From Pseudobdellovibrionaceae bacterium (GTDB lineage Bacteria; Bdellovibrionota; Bdellovibrionia; Bdellovibrionales; Bdellovibrionaceae), in contig JAHBUV010000001.1 in the NCBI GenBank assembly GCA_019637915.1, positions 2,140,565 to 2,204,564 of the forward strand: 64,000 bases of DNA. Direction: 5' to 3'. This document shows, piece after piece, positions 25,305 to 33,610 of the stretch; the first letter of the stretch is position 1; every line of letters begins with the position of its first letter. The position numbers and the translations under genes were made by a program. Below the pieces are notes generated by a model. The model was not told the origin of the DNA. It saw only the letters and a list, made by a program, of their open reading frames with translations, and ran no database searches.

Positions 25305-26897
25305 ATGGGCCTTGCTCAATTCCGTCACGTGATTTTCGTGGGACGTTGGTGGAAATACCTTCCAGTTTTATCCTTTTCCGTGCTGGCGGCGGGGGTCGGT
25401 CTGACGCTCTATCGCGCCGGCCAGCCGCCCCTCATCGAAGTGAAATCGACGGATCAGTACTGGAGCGAAACGGGCCTGGAGCCCAAGGCGTTGGAGGACC
25501 TCGTCGATGACGAGTCCTGCCGCAGCTCGCAGCGCTATTTCCTGGCCTGCGCCAACGCCGTGGCCACGGTGGCCGATCGCCTGGGCCTGCGGGTCGCCTT
25601 GGACGGCAAAATCGAGAAAGCTTCGGCGACGCGGACGGAAATCAACGAGCGCCGGATGCTGGCGCCCTGGAAAGAACTTTACGCGAACAACGCCGCCGCC
25701 GTGAAAGGCCTTTCCTTCCATTCGGTCTGGCGCGGTCTTTCGGGCCCGGCCATGCCGGAAAGCAAAAAAGCTTTCCTGACGGGAACGGCGTTCAACGCTT
25801 TCCTGTCGGTGTTCCGCGACCCGCACACCTACGTGTTGCCCATCAACTACTACCGGGACGTGGTGGCGCCGACCATGGCCCCGTCGTCGGCCTTGGGCAT
25901 CGTTTTGTCGCGCACGTCGCGCGGCTATTACCTGCGCAAAGTCATGGAGGGGTCGCCGGCGGAAAAGGCCGGCCTCAAGCGCGGCGATTGGATCCTGTCG
26001 GTGAACGGCCACGAGCTCGGCTCGCTGCCGCCGCAGCGCCTGAGCGAAATCCTGAAAGCCGAAAACGGCGAAGTCACGAGTCTCGTGGCCCGTCGCGGCC
26101 AGGAGAGGATGAAAGTCGACATCGTCCGCAGCGCCAGCGTTTTCCCCTCCCTGAGCATGAAGACCTTCGGCGGCGACAAGCCCGTGGGCGTTTTGACTCT
26201 GCACAAATTCGCCAAGGGCAGTTGCCGGGAATTCAAAAGCGCCTTGAGCGCCTTCAAGGACCAGGGCCTGGCCGGTCTGCTGATCGATCTGCGCGACAAT
26301 TCGGGCGGGCAGATGGATGAAGCGGCCTGCATGGTGAGCCTCTTCGTGGGACCGAAGGCCCCGGCCTTCCGCATTCGCTACCTCGATCCCGCCCGTGAGC
26401 CGGAGATCTATTACGGTCAGGAGGAAATCCTGTGGACGGGCAAAGTCGCCGTCATCATGAACACGGGCACGGCGAGCGCCTCCGAAATCCTGGCCGGCAG
26501 CCTGCGCGACCACGGCAAAGCTTTGCTGGTGGGCGAGCGCACTTTCGGCAAAGGCTCTTTCCAGGAAGGCGAGATCTGGGACCGCAACCGCCGCGTGGCT
26601 TTCTTCCAGACGAAGGGTTTTTATTACCTGCCCTCGGGCTATTCACCGCAAATGCACGGGCTGGAGCCCGACGTTCCGGTGCGCTTCCGCGAATCCCCGA
26701 GCCAGCGCGAGGAGGATCAGTACGTGAACCCCTTGCGCCCGCCGACCACGGTGGTCCAACGCGCCAAGGCCATCGACATCGCGACCTGCGTTCCGCAAGA
26801 AGGCGCCGGCATGGACGACCAGCAGCTTGATCAAGCCCGCCAGGCCCTTTTCTGCGCGCCCACCGCGGCCGCCGCCGGAGACGCCGATGCTCGATAA
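25305..26897 (+). CDS. S41 family C-terminal processing peptidase with PDZ domain
   Basis: 530 residues. An N-terminal anchor (YLPVLSFSVLAAGVGLTLY) places it on the periplasmic side. Region 60-175 is a helical N-terminal domain, about 190-275 a PDZ domain (ALGIVLSRTSRGYYLRKVME, GLKRGDWILSVNG), and about 290-460 the protease core. IDLRDNSGGQMDEA, the nucleophile motif TGTASASEI (Ser391/Ser393) and ERTFGKGSFQ with Lys416 form the Ser-Lys dyad. It ends with a Cys-containing, Ala-rich tail. It likely degrades or matures envelope proteins. Overlaps the esterase gene by 11 bp. Confidence 0.9.
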   Translation: MGLAQFRHVIFVGRWWKYLPVLSFSVLAAGVGLTLYRAGQPPLIEVKSTDQYWSETGLEPKALEDLVDDESCRSSQRYFLACANAVATVADRLGLRVALDGKIEKASATRTEINERRMLAPWKELYANNAAAVKGLSFHSVWRGLSGPAMPESKKAFLTGTAFNAFLSVFRDPHTYVLPINYYRDVVAPTMAPSSALGIVLSRTSRGYYLRKVMEGSPAEKAGLKRGDWILSVNGHELGSLPPQRLSEILKAENGEVTSLVARRGQERMKVDIVRSASVFPSLSMKTFGGDKPVGVLTLHKFAKGSCREFKSALSAFKDQGLAGLLIDLRDNSGGQMDEAACMVSLFVGPKAPAFRIRYLDPAREPEIYYGQEEILWTGKVAVIMNTGTASASEILAGSLRDHGKALLVGERTFGKGSFQEGEIWDRNRRVAFFQTKGFYYLPSGYSPQMHGLEPDVPVRFRESPSQREEDQYVNPLRPPTTVVQRAKAIDIATCVPQEGAGMDDQQLDQARQALFCAPTAAAAGDADAR

Positions 26898-27540
26898 GGA
26901 AATGGGCAAGATCAAAACGAAGTTGTTCCGCCACCGCTTCATCCCGGCCAAGGTCCGCTCGGAAAAACTGATGATCGTTTTGCACGGGCGCGGGGATTCC
27001 ATGCACCCTTTCCGCGCTTTCGACGAGGAGTTGGCGATCCCCGAGATGAATTACCTTCTGCTCAATGCCCCCCGCCGCTTCCTCGACGGCTGGTCCTGGT
27101 ACGGGGAGCCGCCGTACCAGAAAGACGGCGTGAAGCGCATCCGCGAGAAGATCTTCGAACTGCTGGCGGACCTGCAGGCGCAGGGCTGGAAGAGCGAGAA
27201 CATCTTCTTCTTCGGTTTTTCCCAGGGCTGCCTGGTTTCGGCGGACATCGGCTTGAATTACCCGAAAAAACTCGGCGGCATCGTCGGCATCAGCGGTTAT
27301 TTCCAGTTCTTCCCGCGCTGGCGCCAGCACCTCACCGTGGAGTCGCGCCGCACGCCCTGGATGTTCACCCACGGCCGCCAGGATGACGTGCTGAAACTGG
27401 ACGAGACCAAATTCGGGGTCAGCAAGCTCAAGCACGCCGGCCTGAAAGTGAAATGGGTCGAGCTCGACAAAGAGCACGTCCTCGAGGAAAGAGAGTACCC
27501 CGTCATCCGCGCCTGGTTGAAAGAGCGCCTCCGGCCCTGA
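26887..27540 (+). CDS. phospholipase/carboxylesterase-like alpha/beta hydrolase
   Basis: 217 residues from the ATG at 26887. Cytosolic alpha/beta hydrolase of the carboxylesterase/thioesterase (YpfH-like) group: VLHGRGDS (31-38) is the oxyanion strand, FGFSQGC gives Ser112, HGRQDDVL the Asp (166/167) and DKEHVLEE His197. Substrates of the family are short acyl esters or acyl-protein thioesters; the specific one is unknown. The start lies inside the end of the protease gene, so it is probably co-translated. Confidence 0.85.
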   Translation: MLDKEMGKIKTKLFRHRFIPAKVRSEKLMIVLHGRGDSMHPFRAFDEELAIPEMNYLLLNAPRRFLDGWSWYGEPPYQKDGVKRIREKIFELLADLQAQGWKSENIFFFGFSQGCLVSADIGLNYPKKLGGIVGISGYFQFFPRWRQHLTVESRRTPWMFTHGRQDDVLKLDETKFGVSKLKHAGLKVKWVELDKEHVLEEREYPVIRAWLKERLRP

Positions 27541-27618
27541 GCGGCCCGCTCGAAAAGATCCGCGGGTCCAGTCCGCGAAGTCTCAAGTTCCCCCTCTGAA
27601 GAGCCGATCCAAAAGGAG

Positions 27619-28644
27619 ATGAAATGCCTGTCGCGCGCGTTCACTCTTTTGCTGGTTTCTTCCGTCGCCTTCGCGCAAGCGAATGAGGATGCCGTCCATT
27701 CCGCCGCTCCCGTCGAGAGCGCCGAAACCCCCGTCGCGCCCGTGGGCACGCCGGATTGGGAAAAAACGCAACTCCCCGCGGGTTTCCTGCCGCAACCCGT
27801 GACCGCTCCCGCCGCCGTGAATCCCGCGGCGGCCGTTCCGCTCCAGGCCCTGACCTTGCCCGCCGCCGCGCTGGAAAGCGGCGGCAGCGGTGGAGGCGGC
27901 GGCCTGGCCGCCCTGGCCGGCGCTTGCATCGCGGCCCTGGGGGCGGGCGGAATCTTCGGCTCCACGCCGGGCAACCAGGAAACGGTGAAGCTGGTGGGCG
28001 AGCAGGCGGACAAGCTGAATGATTATTTCGGTTATCAGTACGAGCCTTCCCTGGATCGCCAGTTCGCGGAGCAGATGGGCGCCGAGATCACGGCCCATGC
28101 CCCGGGCTGCGAGAACAACTTCATCAACAAGGAAGGCCGACTGGGTCCCTGGGGCCGCACGGCCCTTCAGGAGATCCGCGACCGTCCCCAGTCTTACGTG
28201 AAGAACAGCCCGCCGGACGTTTTGAGAATGTGCCCGAACTACGGCAAATTCGACGAGAAGAAGCGCGAACAATTCTGGGTGTGGATGTTCCTCTCGCTGG
28301 CCGCGCCGGAATCGAGCTGCAAAGCCAACGCGGCCAATAAGAACGCCCCGAACGGAGTGGCCAAAGGTCTTTTCCAGCTGGAAAAACCTCTCTGCGACCG
28401 CGTCGGCGTTTACGGCAACCTCTATGAGCCGCACACCAACGTGCGTTGCGCGGTGAAGGCCCTGGGGGTGGAACTGGATCGCCGGGACAATCTGATGTCA
28501 CCGACCTCGAAGGGCAGCGACAGCCGCCGGACCTATTGGGGGCCTTTGCGCAACGATCACCACAACAAGCAGCGCGGCGGCGACATCGCCGGCGCCAAGA
28601 AGTTCGAGAATCTCCTGAAACAATTCAAAGGCTGCCGCTCTTAA
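27619..28644 (+). CDS. secreted lysozyme/transglycosylase-like protein
   Basis: 341 residues. Signal peptide to about residue 20 (VSSVAFAQA), then a 100-residue low-complexity Ala/Pro/Val linker with a glycine run at about 88-96. The C-terminal 200 residues carry LSLAAPESSCKANAAN and NGVAKGLFQLEKPLCDRV. This Glu (231) followed by a G-x-A-x-G-L-F-Q-L pattern is the layout of goose-lysozyme/SLT lytic transglycosylases. Six or more Cys suggest disulphides. It could cleave peptidoglycan, its own or a prey cell's. The SLT assignment rests on motif spacing only. The stop codon lies in a hairpin. Confidence 0.65.
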   Translation: MKCLSRAFTLLLVSSVAFAQANEDAVHSAAPVESAETPVAPVGTPDWEKTQLPAGFLPQPVTAPAAVNPAAAVPLQALTLPAAALESGGSGGGGGLAALAGACIAALGAGGIFGSTPGNQETVKLVGEQADKLNDYFGYQYEPSLDRQFAEQMGAEITAHAPGCENNFINKEGRLGPWGRTALQEIRDRPQSYVKNSPPDVLRMCPNYGKFDEKKREQFWVWMFLSLAAPESSCKANAANKNAPNGVAKGLFQLEKPLCDRVGVYGNLYEPHTNVRCAVKALGVELDRRDNLMSPTSKGSDSRRTYWGPLRNDHHNKQRGGDIAGAKKFENLLKQFKGCRS

Positions 28645-28653
28645 AAGAGCGGC
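28634..28653 (+). terminator. hairpin spanning the stop codon of the lysozyme-like gene
   Basis: GCCGCTCTT and AAGAGCGGC are perfect 9-base complements separated by two bases; the TAA stop sits in the middle. No T-run follows, so it is either a weak terminator or an mRNA 3'-end stabiliser. Confidence 0.4.
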
Positions 28654-28698
28654 TTCGGCGCGTGATCGCGGGAAAGCGCGCGGGCAAGGCGCCGTTCC

Positions 28699-30555
28699 TC
28701 AGATCGTCTCGCGGTTTTCTTTCACAATGCTGAGGAGTTTCGTGTAGAGGTCGACGCGCACCACGGGGGCTTTGCGGGTCTCGCGGTAGGGACGGCTCAG
28801 GTTCACTTCCGGGAAGCCGACGTGTTCCTGCACCAGGCGGTCGATGATTTTCTGGACCTGGTCCAGGGACAGTCCGCGGCGGCGTTGTTGCAGCATCTCG
28901 TCGACGATCTCGATGAGGGCGTTGCCGGTGATGCGGCCTTCGTTGTTCAGCTTGGCGGCGCGTTCCGACAGACCGCCGAGCAGGCCCTCGGGATTTTTCC
29001 CGCCGGCGGCTTTGACCAGGGATTTGTAAATGTCCTGGAAGCGGCGGATCTGGTCGCGGTGCTTGCGGCCCAGGCGGGCGTCGCGGGATTTGGCGAACCC
29101 CGACAGCATCAGCGAGTGGAATTCGTTCTCGTCCATGTTGATTTCACTGAAACGGGCGCCCAGGCCGGCGTAGAAGGCGGGCAGGGCGCGCAGGATGTTG
29201 CGCATGTTGTACAGCGCCGGGTGATTGATCCCGTCCGCCACTCTTTGCGGGGCGCCGCTGATTTTGGCGCGTTCAAAGCCCGAGAAGAGGCGGTCGAATT
29301 CGTCGAAGAGACCGCGGTGGTTCTTCAGGATCGAAGCCCTTTGCTCGGTGCTGAAACCGACGCGGTAAAGCAGGCGTTCGGCGCGCTGTTCGGCGAAAAT
29401 CCTGTCGAACTTCTGCATGACGGGATGTTGGGCGAAAGACCGGATGTTCTTTTTCTTGCCGGTTTTCAGGTAGTCCGCCATCTGCACGAAGACTTGCACG
29501 ATCAGGCGGGCTTTCAGGCGCTGTTCGTTCAAATTCGTCGAGAAGCGCTCGACGTCGTCATAGCGGTAGCGGTCGTGGCGGATCCCGAACTGGCGGACGC
29601 TGCCGTAGTCGATGATGCCGGCGTCGGCGAGGACGTTGTCGCCGTCCCAATCGAGCCAGGCGAAAATGTAATCCATGTCGAGCTTGGCCGTGAAGTCGGC
29701 GAAGGATTCGCAGACCGCCGCGCACATCTCGTCGTATTTGCGCGAGTCCTTGCTCTTGATCTGCCAACGGCGGTTTTTCACCTGGCGGTCGATGAAATAA
29801 TCCGTCGCCCGGCGCAGTTCATCCAGGCGCTCCTGCTTCAAATACAGGAACAGATGCGCTGGGCGGATGAGGTTCGGGGCGGCGCGAACGCCGATGCCGA
29901 CGCCGCGACCGAGGTCGATGATGCACAGGACGCGTTCCGTGGCGATGCCCTGCAGGTGCATGCTTTCCGCGAGGATGGCGGCGCTCAGGAGCTCGTCGAT
30001 CTCCGCCTGCCCGCAACCGTAACCATAAGCGGTGTCGCCGGTTTTCAGGGGGCGGTTGGCCTGCACGGCTCCCGGCGCGAGGCAGGTCACCCCGGTGCCC
30101 CGGGACGAAACGTCCCAGGTCGTGCCCCGGTGGCTGACGACGCCGTTCCAGATGCCGCGCCCGTCGCCGGAGGTGCGGCCTTGTTTGTCGGCGTGCTGCA
30201 GCTGCAGGTAGCGGGTGGCCATGTAGGCGTGCGGCTTGATGGTCTCGGGATCGATGCGGCGTTTGCTGAGTTCGTCGTATTCGTTGATGATCTGCAAGCT
30301 GAACGTGGACAGGAGCTTCTGTTCCAGGTCCGAATTCATCTGGTGCGGATGATCGGCGCTGATCAATCCCATTTCTTTGGCGAGGAAAAAATTGAAGTAG
30401 GCGATCTTGCCTTGGCGCAGTTCGCGCACGCGATAGCCGACGAAACCTTCCGGCACGGCGGTCATCCAGGGATGTTGTCCGTCGATGCGGTCGAACTCTG
30501 TATAAAAGTTCTCCGCGACGAAAGACTTTTGCAGGCGATTTTGTTTCGTCGTCAT
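28699..30555 (-). CDS. divergent SelO-family (YdiU/UPF0061) protein AMPylase-like protein
   Basis: 618 residues from the ATG at 30555; earlier in-frame starts reach 30687 without a ribosome site. I recognise the block order of SelO pseudokinases: SGDGRGIWNG (129-138), WDVSSRGTGVT (147-157), AAILAESMHLQGIATERVL (192-210), a VRAAPNLIRPAHLFLY block (223-238), and the metal segment LDWDGDNV (301-308) followed by GIIDYGSVRQFG (313-324). In SelO this last part reads NTDN and IDYGP. The Lys of the usual LKGxGxT block is Arg152 here. SelO transfers AMP to proteins and is linked to redox stress. The central sequence is diverged, so activity is uncertain. Confidence 0.6.
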   Translation of the reverse strand: MTTKQNRLQKSFVAENFYTEFDRIDGQHPWMTAVPEGFVGYRVRELRQGKIAYFNFFLAKEMGLISADHPHQMNSDLEQKLLSTFSLQIINEYDELSKRRIDPETIKPHAYMATRYLQLQHADKQGRTSGDGRGIWNGVVSHRGTTWDVSSRGTGVTCLAPGAVQANRPLKTGDTAYGYGCGQAEIDELLSAAILAESMHLQGIATERVLCIIDLGRGVGIGVRAAPNLIRPAHLFLYLKQERLDELRRATDYFIDRQVKNRRWQIKSKDSRKYDEMCAAVCESFADFTAKLDMDYIFAWLDWDGDNVLADAGIIDYGSVRQFGIRHDRYRYDDVERFSTNLNEQRLKARLIVQVFVQMADYLKTGKKKNIRSFAQHPVMQKFDRIFAEQRAERLLYRVGFSTEQRASILKNHRGLFDEFDRLFSGFERAKISGAPQRVADGINHPALYNMRNILRALPAFYAGLGARFSEINMDENEFHSLMLSGFAKSRDARLGRKHRDQIRRFQDIYKSLVKAAGGKNPEGLLGGLSERAAKLNNEGRITGNALIEIVDEMLQQRRRGLSLDQVQKIIDRLVQEHVGFPEVNLSRPYRETRKAPVVRVDLYTKLLSIVKENRETI

Positions 30556-30650
30556 CTCTGATTGTCTTATCGGCAGACGTTTTGCCTCTTTAAATGGAAG
30601 GCCTGAATTCGCGACCAAGGACTTGATGCGTCGTCCCATTCTGAGGAAGA

Positions 30651-30687
30651 GTGTCGAGGAACGGCCGCTCCTCATCGGGGTCGACAC
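30651..30687. repeat. nested inverted repeat in a divergent intergenic region
   Basis: Outer arms GTGTCGA (30651-30657) and TCGACAC (30681-30687) are perfect; an inner GAGGA/TCCTC pair (30656-30660, 30669-30673) is nested. It lies between the SelO-like gene and the secreted protein gene and could be an operator or a leader hairpin. Confidence 0.35.
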
Positions 30688-30789
30688 TTTGCGGGAAGTT
30701 CAACGCGCCTTCAGTCGATTGAAGGGAGCTGGCGCGGGGTCCGGGCGGCACCATCTTTGCTTCGGGATAAAGGTCGAGGAGGAATGGCC

Positions 30790-31431
30790 ATGCTGTCTTA
30801 TTCATTGTCTCATCTTGGGATGGCTCTCACCGTGTTGACTCTCTCCGCGATGCCGGCGACGGCCGCGAAGGACAATGGCAAGGGACGCTTGCTGAATCCC
30901 GTGAAGGCGAGCGGCGCCCCGAGCTGCACGGCCCGCCCGGACTTCCTCAAAGAAACGCGCACCGAGATCAGCGGCGGTTTCGCCGGCCTGCCGAAAGGCC
31001 AGGTCCTGGTCGCCCGCGACGCCGAGATGTGGGTCGAAAACACCGAAGGCGATCGCCCGGTGCGGCTGCATTCCTACCAGTCTTTCGTGCGTTCGCGCCA
31101 AAGCAAAATCCTCTGCGGAGACGTGCCGGAAAAATTCGCCGATCGCTTCTCTTTGATCGCGCCGACCTTGATCGATGCCGATTCCAAACAGAAAATCGGC
31201 CACTCCCTGTGGCAGTTCCAGGTGATCGCCGATCGCGAAGGCCTTTCCGCCTGGAACAAAAAGAGCCCCGTGATGTCGAAGACGGGAGCTTTGGACGCCT
31301 TCTTCCTTAAGGACATGAAGCTCGCTTACCGCCTGTACCACATCGGCGACAACGAGTTCGAGCTCCTGGTCCAGAAGGAAGCTGACGGCATGCTGCAGAC
31401 CCTCTCCGTGCGCTACGAAACGGTCCGCTGA
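30790..31431 (+). CDS. secreted protein, function unknown
   Basis: 213 residues from the ATG at 30790; GGAGG at 30778-30782 gives 7-base spacing, better than the ATG at 30784. Signal peptide LTVLTLSAMPATAA. The mature part has two Cys (about 37 and 102) and beta-like segments such as GQVLVARDAEMWVENT, LWQFQVIADREG and FELLVQKEADGMLQTLSV. No family is recognised. It may be a periplasmic beta-rich protein. It converges on corA with a 3-bp gap. Confidence 0.65.
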   Translation: MLSYSLSHLGMALTVLTLSAMPATAAKDNGKGRLLNPVKASGAPSCTARPDFLKETRTEISGGFAGLPKGQVLVARDAEMWVENTEGDRPVRLHSYQSFVRSRQSKILCGDVPEKFADRFSLIAPTLIDADSKQKIGHSLWQFQVIADREGLSAWNKKSPVMSKTGALDAFFLKDMKLAYRLYHIGDNEFELLVQKEADGMLQTLSVRYETVR

Positions 31432-31434
31432 GGC

Positions 31435-32379
31435 TCAATCCTTCTCGGGGGTGCTGAGCCAGCCGCGGTGGCGCATCCAGAGGAAGATGGAAAGGGCGAC
31501 GAGGGCCATCACGCCGATGGTGATCTGGTAGCCGTGTTCCCAATGAAGCTCCGGCATGGTTTCGAAGTTCATACCGTAGATCCCGGCGATGAAATTCAAG
31601 GGCAAGAACAAAATGGAAACGACGGTCAGCACGCGCATGATCTCGTTCGTGCGGAAGCTCGCCTCATTGGTCTTCTGGCTGGCGAGGGCGATGTGCAGGT
31701 TCAAAAGCGTCGTGACGTTCTCCAGGTCGTCGTCGGCGTAGAAGAGCAGGCGGTCGGCCCGTTCCTTCGAGTCCTGCATGTCCTTCCAGGCGAAGACGGG
31801 ATGGGCGGCGACGCGGGTGAAGACGTCGATCGTGAACTTCAGGATCTTGCGGTAGGCCGACAGGCGGCGCTTCAGGAGGAAGCCGTCCTTCAGGAGGCGT
31901 CCCGTGCGGTGACCCTTGATGAGGTTGTCCTCGAAGGTGTCGATCTTCTTCTCGATCAGGGTCAGGGGGGCGTCGTAGCTCATCAGGGAGCCCATGATCA
32001 GCTGGCGCATGAACTCGCGGATGTCGGTCTTCCCGGGGCTCGCCACCACGCGCTCGCGAAGTTCCTTCAGGAAATCGGGATCCAGGCGGTGGATGGTGAA
32101 AAGTCCCCGGGGCGTGAGGAAGAGGGCGATCTTCGTCGTGAGTTTTTCGATGCTGTCGGCGTTGCTTTTGTAGGCCGTGTCCACCACGCGCAGGATGACG
32201 AAGATGATCGATTCGGTGTCCAGGACCTCGTACTTCGGCAGGTGCTCGGGGTCCAGGCAGCTCAGCAGGGGGCGCAAGGGGATGCCGGTCTCCGCGGACA
32301 GGGCGGTGAGGTCCTCTTTTTTTGGGGCGAGGATGTCGGTCCAGCGCTGGTCCTGCAGCTGCGTTTCCGTGCGGATCAT
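31435..32379 (-). CDS. corA: CorA family Mg2+/divalent metal transporter
   Basis: 314 residues. A long soluble N-terminal funnel domain, then two C-terminal membrane helices (about 248-268 and 285-302) with the signature IYGMNFE (GMN at 269-271) between them. The sequence around the pore helix (VVSILFLPLNFIAGIYGMN) is canonical. It imports Mg2+ or related divalent metals through the inner membrane. Its start overlaps the stop of the upstream ATP-grasp-like gene by 4 bp. Confidence 0.93.
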   Translation of the reverse strand: MIRTETQLQDQRWTDILAPKKEDLTALSAETGIPLRPLLSCLDPEHLPKYEVLDTESIIFVILRVVDTAYKSNADSIEKLTTKIALFLTPRGLFTIHRLDPDFLKELRERVVASPGKTDIREFMRQLIMGSLMSYDAPLTLIEKKIDTFEDNLIKGHRTGRLLKDGFLLKRRLSAYRKILKFTIDVFTRVAAHPVFAWKDMQDSKERADRLLFYADDDLENVTTLLNLHIALASQKTNEASFRTNEIMRVLTVVSILFLPLNFIAGIYGMNFETMPELHWEHGYQITIGVMALVALSIFLWMRHRGWLSTPEKD

Positions 32380-33503
32380 TCGAACACCACCGGCGTGAAG
32401 CCGCCGTATTTCGTTTTCAGATTGGTGACCTGTCCCTGGTAAAGCCGGGCCACGATCCCTTCGAGCCGGTCACCGAAGAAGTGGCAGCGCAAATCGTATT
32501 TGAACGTCTGGGGTCCCTCCGGGGTTTCGAAGCCCGCTTCCGGCGCGGGGACGAACTCCTGCGCCAGCATGTCCCCGTCCAGGAGCCCGTCGAAAACCTT
32601 GCGGCTGACCGAAGCCCCGCGGAAGGCTTTCTTCGAGCCGAATTCCCTTTTGGGTTTGAAGAAGAGATGTTTCCGCCGGGACCAGATGTCATCGGCGTTC
32701 TCGCGTCGCAAGGTCTCGCAGGCCGGGATGATTTTTTCCAGGATGGCGGTGGATTCCGCGTCGAGACCCAGGGCCGCGAGCGCTCCCGGCCGGCTCCACT
32801 CGATGAGTCGCTCTTTGTCGGCCAGCAGGCCGTACTCGAAAGGATTCGGCGAGAGCCTGGGACGGCCCTTCAGGAAACCTTCGCGCAGGGAACGCAAGGC
32901 CGGGTCCTCGAGATAGAAATCCGTCGAGCGGTTGTAGATCAGATCCGGCAAAGGCTCCGTCAGGGCGTCCTCGATGTCGCGGATCTCCGCCTTCCAACCG
33001 AAAGAGCGCAGCCATTCGCGGGCCACCAGGAATTCGGCGTACAGCCGCTGCTCCCGGGGCTTTTGATCGGCGACGACCACGAAGGGGGAAAGCGTGTTCC
33101 CGGCGATCCGCCGCAGATCATCGCGCCATTGCCCGGGGCTGAAGTCCGCGACGGGGAAGGGCAGGCGCCGCGCCTGGTACATTTCCCAACCCAGGATCAG
33201 GAACGAGGCGTTGGTGTTGATCTCGATGAGCTTCAGGGCGCCGGCGGCGTCGAGGTGGAAATCAAGGCTCATCATCGTGGAGGGATAGCCGGGATCGGCG
33301 GACTGATCCGGCCGGGAGCGCAGCACTTCACGCAGTTGATGCACGGCTTTGACAACCGCGACGATTTCATCACGCCGGCGCGGCGGGAGCTTCAACACGA
33401 AGGGCGACAGCAGCTGCTCCGAAACCAGGTCGTCCCCCAGCTCCTCGCCGAGGGCCGGGTAACGCCGCTTCAAATGAGAGAGAAATTCCCGCTTCAGATC
33501 CAC
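32376..33503 (-). CDS. probable ATP-grasp-fold protein, function unknown
   Basis: 375 residues from a GTG at 33503 (VDLKREFLSHLKRRYPAL); an in-frame opening reaches 33626 but would run across the divergent xthA leader. Features suggest a circularly permuted ATP-grasp: LKLIEINTNASFLILG near 90-105 and, at the C-terminus, HLFFKPKREFGSKKAFRG, DMLAQEFVPAP and KYDLRCHFFGDRLEGIVARL. These resemble ATP-binding lysines and the Arg/Glu/Asn metal set of peptide-ligase-like enzymes. The product is unknown. It is coupled to corA by a 4-bp overlap. Confidence 0.5.
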   Translation of the reverse strand: MDLKREFLSHLKRRYPALGEELGDDLVSEQLLSPFVLKLPPRRRDEIVAVVKAVHQLREVLRSRPDQSADPGYPSTMMSLDFHLDAAGALKLIEINTNASFLILGWEMYQARRLPFPVADFSPGQWRDDLRRIAGNTLSPFVVVADQKPREQRLYAEFLVAREWLRSFGWKAEIRDIEDALTEPLPDLIYNRSTDFYLEDPALRSLREGFLKGRPRLSPNPFEYGLLADKERLIEWSRPGALAALGLDAESTAILEKIIPACETLRRENADDIWSRRKHLFFKPKREFGSKKAFRGASVSRKVFDGLLDGDMLAQEFVPAPEAGFETPEGPQTFKYDLRCHFFGDRLEGIVARLYQGQVTNLKTKYGGFTPVVFE

Positions 33504-33527
33504 TCCCGTGGTGTAGCAGATTCCCCG

Positions 33528-33553
33528 GCGGGGTGGAAGGGATAGCACCCCGC
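33528..33553. repeat. 8-bp inverted repeat between ATP-grasp gene and xthA
   Basis: GCGGGGTG and CACCCCGC are perfect complements with a 10-base loop, in the 107-bp region between two divergent starts. Possible operator or leader hairpin for the minus-strand gene. Confidence 0.35.
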
Positions 33554-33610
33554 GGGCTTTCCCAAAGGGTGGTTTGACCGCGCGCCGCTCCCTGTGCCAA
33601 AAAGGAGTCC

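Noticed and set aside
27560-27576. CGCGG-N7-CCGCG hairpin after the esterase gene as a terminator
   Set aside because: Only a 5-bp stem and no T-run.
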